Assembly (NCBI GenBank): GCA_027604685.1
Contig: JADHYX010000266.1
Span: 1 to 30,344 of the forward strand
DNA length: 30,344 nt
Origin: Lobulomyces angularis
Taxonomy: Eukaryota > Chytridiomycota > Chytridiomycetes > Lobulomycetales > Lobulomycetaceae
Direction: 5' to 3'
Below the pieces are notes generated by a model. The model was not told the DNA's origin. It did not search any database and saw only the letters and a program-made list of their open reading frames with translations. A program made the position numbers and the translations under genes. Shown piece by piece: positions 1 through 10,385 of this stretch (position 1 is the stretch's first letter; each line of letters starts with the position of its first letter).

Positions 1-118
1 ATAAAAATAAAATAAAAAAAAGGAGAATATTATAAAAATACAAAAGAAAAGAAAAAATAAAAAAAAAAAAAGAAATATTTTAATTATGAAAAAAAAAATT
101 TTTTTTTTTGTTTTTTTT

Positions 119-2440
119 TTAAGCTACATCTCTTTTTGATCCACATCGAAAGCAACTAAAAATTCCACCTTTCTTTTTTTTTGCATTATTATTATTTGTT
201 GTTACAGGAACTTGTTGAATTTGTAACTGTTGTTGACTATTGGTTTGTGGAGGTTGTACCAGCACTTGCGGTAATTGGTGTGGTTGTTGCTGCACTTGTG
301 ATTGTTGGTTATGAATATTTGGAATATTAATTGGTTGGCTAGGCTGCGAAGTATTGTAATCTCCATTATTAAGCGTTGCAGGAACATCAGTCTGTAATGC
401 TGTTTTTAAGTATTCATTACTGGCATGCACGTTACTCACTCTTCTTTCATTTTCCTCCAGTTGATTTAATCTTGGTAAACTAATACTACCATTTGGTGGT
501 ATAATGTTATTAGGTGAGAAACTATCCTGAGAAGTTACTAAGCTATTATGTAATACAGCACTGCTACTTGCAATGGCTTGGACACTGGAACTTCCTAAAA
601 ACTGCGAACCATTTTGTGGAAAAAGCTGACTCTGATCAACACTACCAGATGGTTGCAGTTGCTGTAGCTGATGAAATTGTTGTTGCTGCATTTGTTGTTG
701 GATTTGTTGTTGTTGGATTTGTTGTTGTTGGATTTGCTGTTGTTGCAGTTGTTGCTGTTGCAGCAGCTGTTGTTGTTGCAACTGTTGTTTCTGTAAAAGC
801 TCTTGCTCTCTTCTACGTTCTTTTTCTCTTCTCTGGCGATCCATTACCCACATCCAGTCAAAAACTCCATCATCAACTTGATCCCTTTTTTGTAATACTA
901 GAAACGAAAATAAATAATGAGAAATTGTTTTTTCTGTATATTAAAATTACCTTTATTAAATAATCCTCTAAGATAATCATAATCAGGTTGTTCTTCAAAT
1001 TTTAAATTTCTAGCATAACTTAAATAAATTCCAAATTCATCAGGAAAAGCGTCACATAACTCTTTGACCGATGTAGATTGCTTCTTTTCTCCAATTTTTT
1101 CATACTTTTGTTTATTCGTTGCTGCCTTCAAACCTTGCCAAGGTAAACTACCTCGTAAAAAATACATAAATACATGTCCTAATGCCTCCAAGTCATCTCG
1201 GCGAGATTGTTCTGATGTAAAAAATATTTTGATTTTAATTTTATTTTTTTAATTATTTAGAATGTTGCAAGGAAGCTTTAATTTACCTCTTCCAAGATGC
1301 GTATTAATACTCATATATCTAGCGGTACCAGATAATGATTTTTTTTCTCTATACGGAATATGCACTTTTGTTTTTGGATCTCTATACTGCTTTGCCATTC
1401 CAAAATCCACAATATAAACTTGCGATGCAGCATGGGGATTTTGTATAGAGTGATTAGCCAAAATATCTGAAAAAATGCATATTAAAAAACACCCTTTAAA
1501 AAAATTCATTTCATACCTGTAGATCCTTCAGAACTTCGAGGCAGTTTTCCAATTAAAAAGTTATCTGGTTTGATATCTCTGTAAATTAAATTTTTTTCGT
1601 GAATGGCTTGAATACGTGTCAACTACCAAAATACAAAAAGAAATAAAAAAAGGAATTTTAAATTTTAAAAAAAAAATTTATTAAAATTATTTCTTTATTT
1701 TTTACTGAAATATTACCATTTGCTTCGCACACATGCAAACAGTTTTAACTGAAAACTTTCGGTTGCATAAATCAAACATGTCCTCTAAACTAGGACCCAG
1801 TAAATCTATGCACAAAATATTATGCAAGCCTTCTTGACCGAAATAATATACATTTGGAATTCCAACTTGATAAATTTAAAAAAAAAAGGAGTAAAAAGTT
1901 GAGTAAAAATTTCACACAAAATTTCTTTAAAACTAAAATTAAAAAAAAAATTCTACCACTTCCTTGCATTATCTTGTATGTCCTAAACTCATCACGAAGT
2001 TGAGGAGCATCACTTTTTCTTGGCTCAAATTTGATGGCACATGGTGTATGATTAATTAGGGAAGTGCCTAAACAGTTTTGTGTTGTGTAAATTGTTTTTA
2101 ATTTTTTTGGGTTATTGAGTATACAATTTCAATAAATAATTTAATTTAACTTACCTTCATATATAACACCAAAACTTCCTTCACCAATCTTTTTTCCAAC
2201 TTTATAATGAGAACCAACAATGTTAGGGCTGGCAGATTGTTTTTGCGCGCGCTGAAGTTGCTGCTGTTGCTGTTGTTGTTCAAGTTGCTGTTGTTGATTT
2301 TGTGAGCCAGACATCATTTGATTTTGAGATTGTCTTCGTGAACTAGAAGTTTTTTGAGGTGTATTTGGCAAAATGTTTTTGTTATTTGCTTGTGTCTGAG
2401 TTTGGTGAATAGGCTGCGGTATTTTTTCAACTTCTTGCAT
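119..2440 (-). CDS. Casein kinase 1 family Ser/Thr protein kinase with polyQ N- and C-terminal extensions
   Basis: Seven exons: 2440-2155, 2067-1957, 1865-1717, 1622-1517, 1466-1287, 1211-951, 897-119; they join in frame to 623 aa and end in TAA. The kinase domain starts near residue 79. The Gly-rich loop [12 protein letters not shown] lies at 85-96, followed by the CK1 hallmark [17 protein letters not shown], the catalytic loop [12 protein letters not shown], the DFG segment [12 protein letters not shown], and [22 protein letters not shown], which is typical of CK1 rather than other kinases. CK1 enzymes phosphorylate acidic or primed serines in trafficking, Wnt-like and circadian pathways; the role here is unknown. 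A Gln-rich N-terminal extension (about residues 36-65) and a long C-terminal Gln tract (about 395-447) flank the kinase. The C-terminus is Lys-rich, then carries FSCFRCG. Fungal Yck kinases are membrane-anchored by C-terminal palmitoylated Cys, so these two Cys might act similarly, but they are not the last residues. The start is the first ATG of the open frame. Family assignment is secure; the subfamily is not. Confidence 0.95.
664..800 (-). repeat. CAA/CAG glutamine-codon repeat in the kinase C-terminal region
   Basis: On the minus strand this is an imperfect CAA/CAG tract, interrupted by Ile and Leu codons in a [10 protein letters not shown] pattern that repeats about every five residues. 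A second, shorter Gln tract lies in exon 1 near 2246-2300. Mixed CAA/CAG use and regular interruptions would limit slippage compared with a pure repeat. Confidence 0.9.
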
Positions 2441-3215
2441 AATTTTTTTTTTTTTAATTTAAAACAACTTATGAAAATTAACTTGAATTATAACAAGTCA
2501 ACCTAATTTGATTAAATTGAACCTATTTTTGTTTTTTTTTTTTTTTTATTTTTTTTATTTAATTGATTTTCGCTTTTGAAAAAAAAATTCTATTCCAATC
2601 ATAAAATTAAATTACAATTAAGTGGTTTTTTTTTTTTTAAGCAGCATTTCTTTGGTTTTAGAAGCGTTAAATATGAGAAAATGTATCGTTTAAATTAATT
2701 TTTAATAAGTAGACCTATAGCTTTAAAGTCACCTAAAATTTTCTTCTTTTTTTTATTTTTCTGTGTAGTTATTTTAAAAATAAATTTTAGGTAATTTTAT
2801 TCAAAAACTTCATTTCTATGAAATCTTTTTAATAAATAATTTTTTTTTTTTTTATATTATTGAAACAAAAAAAAATTTTGGCAAATATTTGGAAGGTACA
2901 AACTTTGGAATCACTTGATAAGCAGTTCATTGTTTTCTTTTTAATTTTTATTTTTTGTTTTAGATGGTATACATTAAGCTTTTAATAAGTAATGAACGGT
3001 TTTTCAATATTAAAAATTTTTAATATGTGTACCTATATTATTTTTAACTTATTTTACATATAATAATACCACCTTTTTTATTTATAAAAAAAATAAAAAT
3101 AAAAAAATAAAATTTAATCAAATAATCTATAATTCAAAAAAACACATTATAAAAAAAATAAAGTTAATCGGATATAAAAAAAAAAATTTTTTTTCAAGTC
3201 TTTCACGATTTTCTG
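2441..3215. other. Intergenic, no gene seen
   Basis: Low-complexity A/T-rich sequence between the kinase start and the oxidoreductase stop. No long open frame, tRNA-like fold or repeat array is evident. It should hold the kinase promoter, but no motif stands out from the homopolymer background. Confidence 0.7.
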
Positions 3216-4739
3216 TTAAATTTTTAACAACAATTTTCCTTGAGTTTTACCACTTTCTAAATCAAAATGTGCATCTTTGACATTTTCAAGTGGATAAACT
3301 TTATGAATATTTAAGTGAAGCTAAATAATAAAATGTAAGTAATGTATATTTTCTATTAAATTTTTTTTTTTTGAAATTCATACTTTTTGTTTTGACATCA
3401 TTTCTAGTAACGGGATTGTCACTAAACAAAGTAAGGTATTTAATTTTTTTATTTTTATTTTTTTGGTTACGAAATTGGAAATCTTCCTTTGAAGTGATGA
3501 ACTGGAACAATGATGGTCTCATTAACTTAATAGCATTTGGAACAAGTTTCATTATATCGATGTCAACCACCTTACCAGATGCATTTCCAAAGCTTAAAAG
3601 GGTTCCAAGTCTTCTTAAGCACTGTCTTGACAAATCAAAGGTGGATTTTCCAATTCCATCAAAAACACAATGCACTCTAAAAAAAATAAAATAAAAAATA
3701 ATAAGAGAAAAACTTAAAAAAAAAATAAAAATAAAAATAAAAATCTATTCCAAACCCTTTTCCTCCTGTAATTTCTTTTACTTTAGCTAAAACATCCTCT
3801 TCATTATAATTAATTACATAATCGCAACCATTTTCCATAGAAGATTTAACCTTTTCAATACTAGACGTCGTTCTTTTTATTTTTTGAATATGTTAAATAA
3901 TGTAATAAGTATCTAACCCAATAACAACTGCTCCAAGATTTTTACAAACCTGGACGATCATAGAACCAGTTCCTCCAGCGCTAGCGTGAACTAAAACAAT
4001 GTCACCAGCTTTAACTTCGTAAGCTAAAGTAGTTAAAGACATGGCAGTTAATCCCTGCAATAAAATTCCTGCTCCGTTTTCAAATTTTTCTAATTCACTT
4101 AACTTTATAGTATAATCTGGATTAGCTAATGCGTATTCAGCGTTGGTATTTTCTCCCAAATAGGCAACTTTATCTCCGACTTGAAAGTTTTTAACATCCT
4201 CTCCTGTTTAAAATAAAAAACAAATACATTAAATAAATTAAAATAAATGATATAGTCATAGCATATCCGTAATAAGAATAAAATAAATAAATCATTTACC
4301 AACTTTTTCAACAATGCCGCTACCCTCTCTACCTAAAAAATAAAAATTAGTGCTCAGAAATTATAAAATCATGAAAAGAAGACAAAAATGAAAGAAAATA
4401 ACAACAATAAAATTTCAACTGTTTACATACCCGGTATGTAAGGCAATGGAACTTTATATAATCCTGATCTATGATACGTATCTATAAAGTTAATTCCAAC
4501 AACCTCATTTCTAACTAAAAGCTGAGCTTGAAAATAAAAATTTATTATGTTAATAATATTTTTGAAAGATTTTTATAAAACATTGAGTTGGGATAGGTTT
4601 AGGAACATTCTTTACTTCAAGAACTTCAATTCCACCTAAAAATTTAAATAAAAAATTAACAAACAGTTAAAAATCTATTAATGCATTCAATATCCCATTA
4701 ATGCTTACCAACACTGGAAAATTGTACCGCTTTCATCAT
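3216..4739 (-). CDS. Zeta-crystallin-like NADPH:quinone oxidoreductase (MDR superfamily)
   Basis: Nine exons: 4739-4709, 4635-4582, 4526-4431, 4332-4300, 4203-3918, 3872-3756, 3676-3471, 3421-3384, 3320-3216; these give 321 aa ending in TAA, a normal length for the family. It begins MMKAVQF and reads through the substrate-domain segment VGINFIDTYHRSGLYKVPLPY and the GREGSGIVEKVG turn. The Rossmann nucleotide-binding motif HASAGGTGSMIVQVCKNLGA sits near residues 140-160. Then come DYVINYNEEDV and FDGIGKSTFD, with a C-terminal GKTQGKLLLKI. No zinc-binding Cys cluster is present, as expected for zeta-crystallin/QOR rather than zinc alcohol dehydrogenases. Members (for example yeast Zta1) reduce quinones with NADPH and can bind AU-rich RNA; the RNA role here is only a family possibility. 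A second in-frame ATG immediately follows the first. Confidence 0.94.
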
Positions 4740-5606
4740 CTTATTTGTGATAATAAAATTGTATTCAACGAAAATATTTTAGTCAAAAAAAAAATTTAAT
4801 TCTATTTTTTTTTTTTGCAATTAACTCAAAACAATCATTAACATTTTGAAATAAATTAAAACATGATATCAACTTTTTTATTTTTACTTTTTTAATTACT
4901 GTTAATTTTTCTGCGTTTTTCTTGTCAGTTCAGTTAAAAACGATTTTTAATAAAAAAAAAGTTACTTTGTTTTTTTTTGCAAAAGATGATTCTGCTAAAT
5001 TGGAAGATTATTATTTTATTAATTTAAATTTTAATTATTTTTTTTTTTATCCTTCAAATTTAAGCAGTTGCTTTCTCCAAAATTTAATTCATTTTATTAA
5101 TATTTTTAAAATAAAGAAATTTATAGATACTTCAAATTTAAAATAAAGTAATTATAGATACTTCAAATTTAAAATAAAGTAATTATAGATACTTCAAATT
5201 TAACATAAAGTTAAATTATATATACTTCAAAATTATGATTTATCAAATTTAAAATGGAGAAGGTATTTACACTTTGAAATTTCGAGGATTTGAAATGTCA
5301 ATGTTTCTATATAATATCCTCTTATATAAAAAAAAAACAATGAAATTATTGGAACTCCCTACCATCTCCGATTTATTATTATGGTTAAATATTTTTTTTT
5401 AAATTAAAAAAAGAGAATTGTTAGTTAATTGTTAGTTACATTGTATAAAACAGAAAAAAAAAAAGTTATGGGTAACAAATCAAATTTGAAATTATTTAAA
5501 TTTCAATAAAATTAAATATGAGAATAAATAAATAAAAAAAAAATTTAGAGTTTTGTTTTTGTGATTTTTATGCTTCAGTACAAAAAAAAAGAAAAAAAAA
5601 AAAAGT
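4740..5606. other. Intergenic with a tandem repeat, no gene seen
   Basis: A/T-rich spacer between the oxidoreductase start and the MscS channel stop. Apart from the 31-bp tandem repeat described separately, it holds only homopolymers and short chance frames rich in Phe, Asn and Lys. Confidence 0.65.
5123..5229. repeat. 31-bp tandem repeat, about 3.5 copies
   Basis: The unit begins ATAGATACTTCAAATTTAAA. Copies start at 5123, 5154 and 5185; the first two are identical and the third has diverged in its second half, followed by a partial degenerate copy. Non-coding, in the spacer downstream of the MscS-like gene's stop and upstream of the oxidoreductase start. Confidence 0.9.
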
Positions 5607-8391
5607 TTAAGAAACTTGGTGACGCTCTAATACAATATCAGATAATTGAATTCCAAATAGAACTAAACCTTCTCGAAGTTTTAACATAAACCTGTTTCGT
5701 CTTTGGACTAACAATAAATAAAAAAAAATTAAAAAAAATTAAACTGACATTAAAAGCCTAAAAAAAATATGTTTTACCTCTTCGTCCGTTATCTTGCCAG
5801 TTATGTTTGTGATTTAAAAAATAACTCACAATCATACTTTTACTAGATATAAATTCATTCACGTTATGTTTAAGCACTGGAAAAAATTCTCTGGATTCTT
5901 CAGTTTCCAAGTAATTTACTAAAAAGTCTGTTAATTTTTCTAGTTGATCTTTGGTGGTATCTATGTCTATAGTTATTTTAATTCCTAAACACAAAAAAAT
6001 ATGACACATAACCGATTAGTTGCAGAAAAATAATTATTAACAACCTTCACCAATGGGCCCAGACCTTCTAATGTTATGAATGAGCATTCCAGCCAGTTTT
6101 GGATTAGGTGCATATATTTCTTTTCCATCAGTATCAGTAAAAATGGTTGTTAATAATCCAAATTCTTTTACCACAAATTGGCTACCTTCAATATCAATTC
6201 TATCTCCTACGTCCTGTGAAAAAAAAGGGTTATTTTTCCTGTTTTTAAGACTAAATATTTTATTACATAAGGATCTAAACAAAAAAAAAAAAAAGTATTG
6301 ATTTAAAAATTAATAATTTTAATAAAATTCTTACGAGTAAGGAATAGAAAAATAATTGCTTCAACTAAGTTTTTAACTGTTCCACCCTATTTAAAATTTT
6401 AATACACCAATTTATTTATTGGAAATATTACCAAAGCAAAGAGTAAACCAGCCCAAAGTGATATGGCAACAGTGAGAAAACTGCTTGTGTTAATGTTAAA
6501 AATTCCAAGAACAATAAAAAGAACAGCAACGTAAACGAATACCTTAACTTTAATGTTATTTAATAATAAGTTAAAAAATAAAATAAAATTTTTTTTTATT
6601 TTTGATTATTTTTGTTATAATTTATACACAAGGAATCCAGTTTTGAAATCGCTTGACTTGACTGATGAACACTTAACTCAATTGCTTCATGTTCCTGATA
6701 AATTCCGATAATGCAATTCTTCATTTCTATTTTATCAATATCTCCATTTCCATCTTTGTCAAAAACTAAAAATGCTTCAGCTGCCTCCTCTTTCGTCTTA
6801 AAGTACGGTATAAAATCCTCTAATGTTAAATAGCTGACATTTCCTCTTTGTAATGCCTTTTTACATTAATACAATATTTATTTAATATTTTTTTTTTTAT
6901 AGTGTAAAATAAAAATCTTTACCTCAAAAGTCTTTTTGGCAAATTTATAAGGGTCTCCATGTCTAAAATATTAAAATAATTTTATAAATTTGATAATAAA
7001 AATTAAAAAAAAAAAAAAATTTTTTGTATTTATTTTATTTCACTTACTGTAAATCTTTTGTCATGCTACTGTTCGATTCCTTCGCAAAGGCAGCCTTCGC
7101 AACTCCTAAAACACCTTTTCTTACTCCTTTTGTTACTCCAGATATATTGTTGATAAGGTTTCCTGTGTTTACAGGAAATGACGAACTGCTACTGGACGAT
7201 TCATTCATAGTAGTGCTAAAGTTTCTTTTTCTAGCTTTAGCTAGTTTGTCCAAGACCTTTTCTGCAAATTTTTGCTTCTCTATGGAAAAAATGAATAAAA
7301 AATCTTAAATTTTTGTAATTTACGTATTCTGTCAGAAAAAGCACGTTGGTGAAATCGCACTAAAAAAATTAAAAAATAAACAAAAAAAATATATAAATAT
7401 ATAAAAAACTAAATTCTCTTACCCGCAAAAATTTGAATTAAAAACTTTTCCGCCAAAAAAAAACCAAAGAAGACGTTTAGAGAGGCAAAGATATTAAACA
7501 AAATTTGATAACTGGACATTACAAATCTGCTAAAAATTGACACAAAAACTATCAGATTTACTATGCTCCATATCAAATACGTCAACCACTTTTTTAAATG
7601 TCTGACATAATCAATGTAATGTGAAACTTCTGATGCTAATTCGTCCTGTTCCAAAGCTTTTCCAAAAATAGAGTTTGAAATGTGAACTAAAATTGATGGT
7701 AACACTGTAAACACATATCTTATCCCAAAGAATACCGACCTTCATTTTAAAAAGGGAAATAAAATATATAAATCTAAATCTGAAAAAAAAATTTTAAATT
7801 TTTTTTCAAATTACCAGCTTATTGCTAACCAAACGGAATAAAACAAAACTGGCAAACCATCTATTGCAAAGAATGTAGTGTTACTTTTCATCGATAAAAA
7901 TCCAACATTTTTATTTTCTGAAATTTATAGGAAAAATAGAAAAGAAAAGTAAGATTAATAGACCTTATTACACAAGGTTACCAACAAAGAAAAAGTAAGA
8001 GATCAACCCAAAACTCATAAAAAAGGAGCTACCAAAAAAGGCGTATAATAAATTTTGAAGAAAAACAGGTAAGCTAAAAAATTTAATTTTGGATGAAAAA
8101 ACAAATTATGGTATTAAAAAAAAAATTTTACTTTGAAAAACATCCTCTTTTTCTTTTATTCAATGAAAGAGTATCATTTTTTCCCCAATCAAACTCACTT
8201 TCTTTGTCTCCAGGATCTACATTGTCGTTTATGATAGTTGTATTTATAGTTACATCTTCAACCTCAGTAATTGCTATTGTTGAATGCTTTCGTTGTTGTT
8301 CAATCGTAACTGTGGGAGTTGAAATCATTTCAACTTCCTCTATAGTTAATTTACTGGAATCAAAGTTATCTGATAGCTTTTTTAGTTCCAT
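5607..8391 (-). CDS. EF-hand-containing MscS-like mechanosensitive ion channel
   Basis: Fourteen exons: 8391-8132, 8073-7982, 7917-7815, 7739-7423, 7359-7324, 7279-7048, 6962-6923, 6856-6628, 6547-6432, 6386-6335, 6274-6267, 6213-6045, 5984-5778, 5707-5607; total 653 aa. A soluble N-terminus of about 86 aa precedes hydrophobic helices (near 90-115, 135-170 and 215-255). A Ser-rich linker follows, then a canonical EF-hand loop DKDGNGDIDKIE at 393-404. Next come the pore-region helices: VFVYVAVLFIVLGIF (439-453) and LWAGLLFALGGTVKNLVEA (467-485). The MscS signature HPYDVGDRIDIEG (493 onward) leads into the beta domain. This order (TM, EF-hand, MscS pore) matches fungal Msy1/Msy2-type channels, which sit in the ER or plasma membrane and control Ca2+ entry during osmotic swelling. 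The HPY of the signature comes from an 8-nt microexon. The ATG at 8391 was chosen because an upstream ATG at 8476 does not splice into frame. Confidence 0.93.
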
Positions 8392-9206
8392 AAAAGACGA
8401 ACTATTATATTTATTTTATAAAACAAAATTTAATAAAAGTTAAATTTAAAAATCACTTAATCATTACCAAAACTCATTGTGGCTTTTAAAAATCTAAAAT
8501 TAGATCAACCTTTTTTTTCAAGGACGTATGCTGGAAGCCAATCAAGATTTAATTACCAAGGATATGAAAAATAAAACACACCAAAAATAAAAAAAAAACA
8601 ATGAAAGTACCTTTTCTAAACTGTATGAAAACTATATGAAAACTATATGAAAATGATATGAAAATGATATGAAAATGATATGAAAATGATATGAAAACTG
8701 TATGAAAACTATATGAAAACTATATGAAAACTACTCGAAAGCTATATGAAAACTACTCGAAAGCTATATGATAACTACTTGAAAACTATTTGAAAACTAC
8801 TTGAAAACTATTTGAAAATACACCTCTTTCACAATAATTGAATTATTCAGTGGTAAAAAAATACAGATAATTTTCATTGTTAATTACCAAGCCACAATCT
8901 ACAATATATATTTCACAATCAAAAATCAAAATTAAAATCAAAATTAAAATTAAATTTAAAATCAAGTCATCATAATTGGGACTGTACTCATTATTCAATG
9001 TATTTGGCATTTTTTTCCATTATATTCTTTACTTTTCATTAATAAACTTTACCTTATGAAGTATCTCATTCAGCATGTTTACTATATACATGTTTTAATG
9101 TATTTGTTCCAGATTAAGGAAACTATCAATAAAAACTTAAAATAAATCATTGTGGTAATAATTATCACCTTCTTTTTTTTTTTTTTTGGGGGTTTTGAAA
9201 ATATTA
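8392..9206. other. Divergent intergenic region between MscS-like channel and methyltransferase
   Basis: Both flanking genes start from this spacer, so it should contain two promoters. It holds the 11-bp minisatellite at 8621-8818 and A/T-rich sequence; a run of T followed by five G lies at about 9173-9192, just before the methyltransferase ATG. No other coding sequence is seen. Confidence 0.7.
8621..8818. repeat. 11-bp minisatellite, 18 tandem units
   Basis: Eighteen consecutive 11-bp units with consensus CTATATGAAAA, with no gaps. Variants are clustered: four TGATATGAAAA units in a row in the first half, CTACTCGAAAG alternating with CTATATGAAAA in the middle, and CTACTTGAAAA alternating with CTATTTGAAAA at the end. 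These clusters imply successive local duplications of 11- and 22-bp blocks. Because 11 is not a multiple of 3, the reading frame rotates and stops occur in each frame, so it is not coding. Confidence 0.95.
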
Positions 9207-10194
9207 ATGGAAGAAATATTCCCATTCGCAGAATCAAATGAATTATCAAATGATATAGAAGACTTAAAAAACCCTATACCATTTACATTAGGTTTTCTCT
9301 TAAAAAAATAATATAATTTATCCCAACATATTATTTATTGAAGTTAACAACATTCCTATGGATGGAACAAACTTTATTGGTAAATTTAAAAAAAAATTTT
9401 TTAATCTAATTATTATACTATTTTCATTTTTTTTTTTTATTTAACTCTGTTTTTTTTTTTAAATTTTTTTTTTTTCAATAGCTCCTTATGTAGCGTACTA
9501 TAAAAAAAAAAAAAAAAAAGAAATTTTTATCTATTTTATGTTTACTGTTTTTGTTATAATTAATTTTAAAATAGTGTACCAGAATCTGTTGCAATTGAGG
9601 TTTTTATTTTTATTAAAAAATCTCTAGTATCCATTAACCATTTTTCAAAAACTTTAGGCAATTAAGTTTGCTAATTTAAATAATGAGGACTGCTTGGTGG
9701 ACTTGGGATGCGGAGATGGAAGGATATTATATTTGGCGCATCAAGAAGTAAGTGGTTTAAAAAGTTTTGGAGTTGAATTGGATCCTTATCTGGTATCCCA
9801 TAAAATTTTTTTTTTTTTCATTTACTTTTATTTTATTAAAAGGCAATGTTTGCTTCCAACAAAGTTAAAAATTTGAATTGTATTATCATTGAAAAAAATA
9901 TGTTTGAAGTAAATTTGATAGAGGTATGAAATTTCCAATTTACAATTTTTATTTTATTTTACCAAGCTGAAGGCAACATGTTTGATATTGTATCTACTTC
10001 CATTGGGGTTAGAAAAATTAAAAAGCAACTTAAAAGAATGGTTTGAAAAGGAAAACACATCAAATTTTAAGCGAATTGTGACGATAAATTATAAAATCCC
10101 TGATTGTGAGCATGAGTTTGAAAAATGTGTTATTTCTCTATCAAATAGCTATAATCTGTTTAGTTATCAAAATATTATTGGCAATACACATTGA
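9207..10194 (+). CDS. FAM173/ATPSCKMT-like class I SAM-dependent lysine methyltransferase
   Basis: This is the only plus-strand gene. Seven exons: 9207-9291, 9344-9379, 9482-9494, 9575-9599, 9658-9792, 9843-9923, 9973-10194; total 198 aa. Exons 3 and 4 are only 13 and 25 nt. The joined protein reads APYVAVPESVAIEAIKFA, then the SAM-binding motif I LVDLGCGDGRILYLA, then GVELDPYL (acidic residue of motif II), and later ATCLILYLLPLGLEKLKSNL. The last matches the 'xLYLLP' motif of the FAM173 family. Animal members are mitochondrial and methylate ATP synthase subunit c (ATPSCKMT) or the ADP/ATP carrier (ANTKMT). Which substrate applies here cannot be told from sequence alone. The N-terminus is short and has no clear transmembrane anchor, unlike many family members, so an upstream exon may have been missed. 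Confidence 0.85.
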
Positions 10195-10385
10195 ATAGTA
10201 AAAAATATAAATTTTAAGAATCAAATCATTAAAATAAAAATTGTAAATTATTAAGTTTTAAAAATAAAATTTTATTTTTAAAACACTACTAAAAATTATA
10301 TAAAAATGACAAAAAAAAAATTCTACAAAATTTAATTAACAAAAAAATTTAATTTTCTTTTCCATAGATTTTATTTTTAAAAAAT
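10195..10385. other. Convergent intergenic spacer with shared 3' flanks
   Basis: About 190 bp of A/T-rich sequence between the converging stop codons of the methyltransferase (+) and the secreted repeat protein (-). Both 3' ends and polyadenylation sites must fit here; no stem-loop stands out. Confidence 0.6.

Noticed and set aside
514..963. Plus-strand ORF of 149 aa rich in Val and Ala
   Set aside because: It is the antisense of the kinase polyQ exon; the composition (VVVA repeats) follows from CAA/CAG repeats read backwards.
3371..3694. Plus-strand 107-aa ORF
   Set aside because: It lies antisense to oxidoreductase exons 7 and 8, whose family motifs are clear.
4922..5146. Plus-strand 74-aa ORF
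   Set aside because: Low-complexity Phe/Asn/Lys composition typical of AT-rich non-coding DNA, with no family resemblance.
6547..6630. Apparent frameshift between the EF-hand exon and the pore exon of the MscS-like gene
   Set aside because: The first splice choice broke the frame, but donor GTATAA after 6628 with acceptor AAAG before 6547 restores it, so no frameshift is needed.
8464..8476. Upstream ATG (MSFG) followed by GT as a possible first exon of the MscS-like gene
   Set aside because: Splicing to the acceptor before 8391 gives a stop within a few codons; the downstream ATG is a better start. It could still be a 5' UTR intron.
8621..8818. CRISPR-like array
   Set aside because: Contiguous 11-bp units without spacers in a eukaryotic intergenic region are a minisatellite, not CRISPR.
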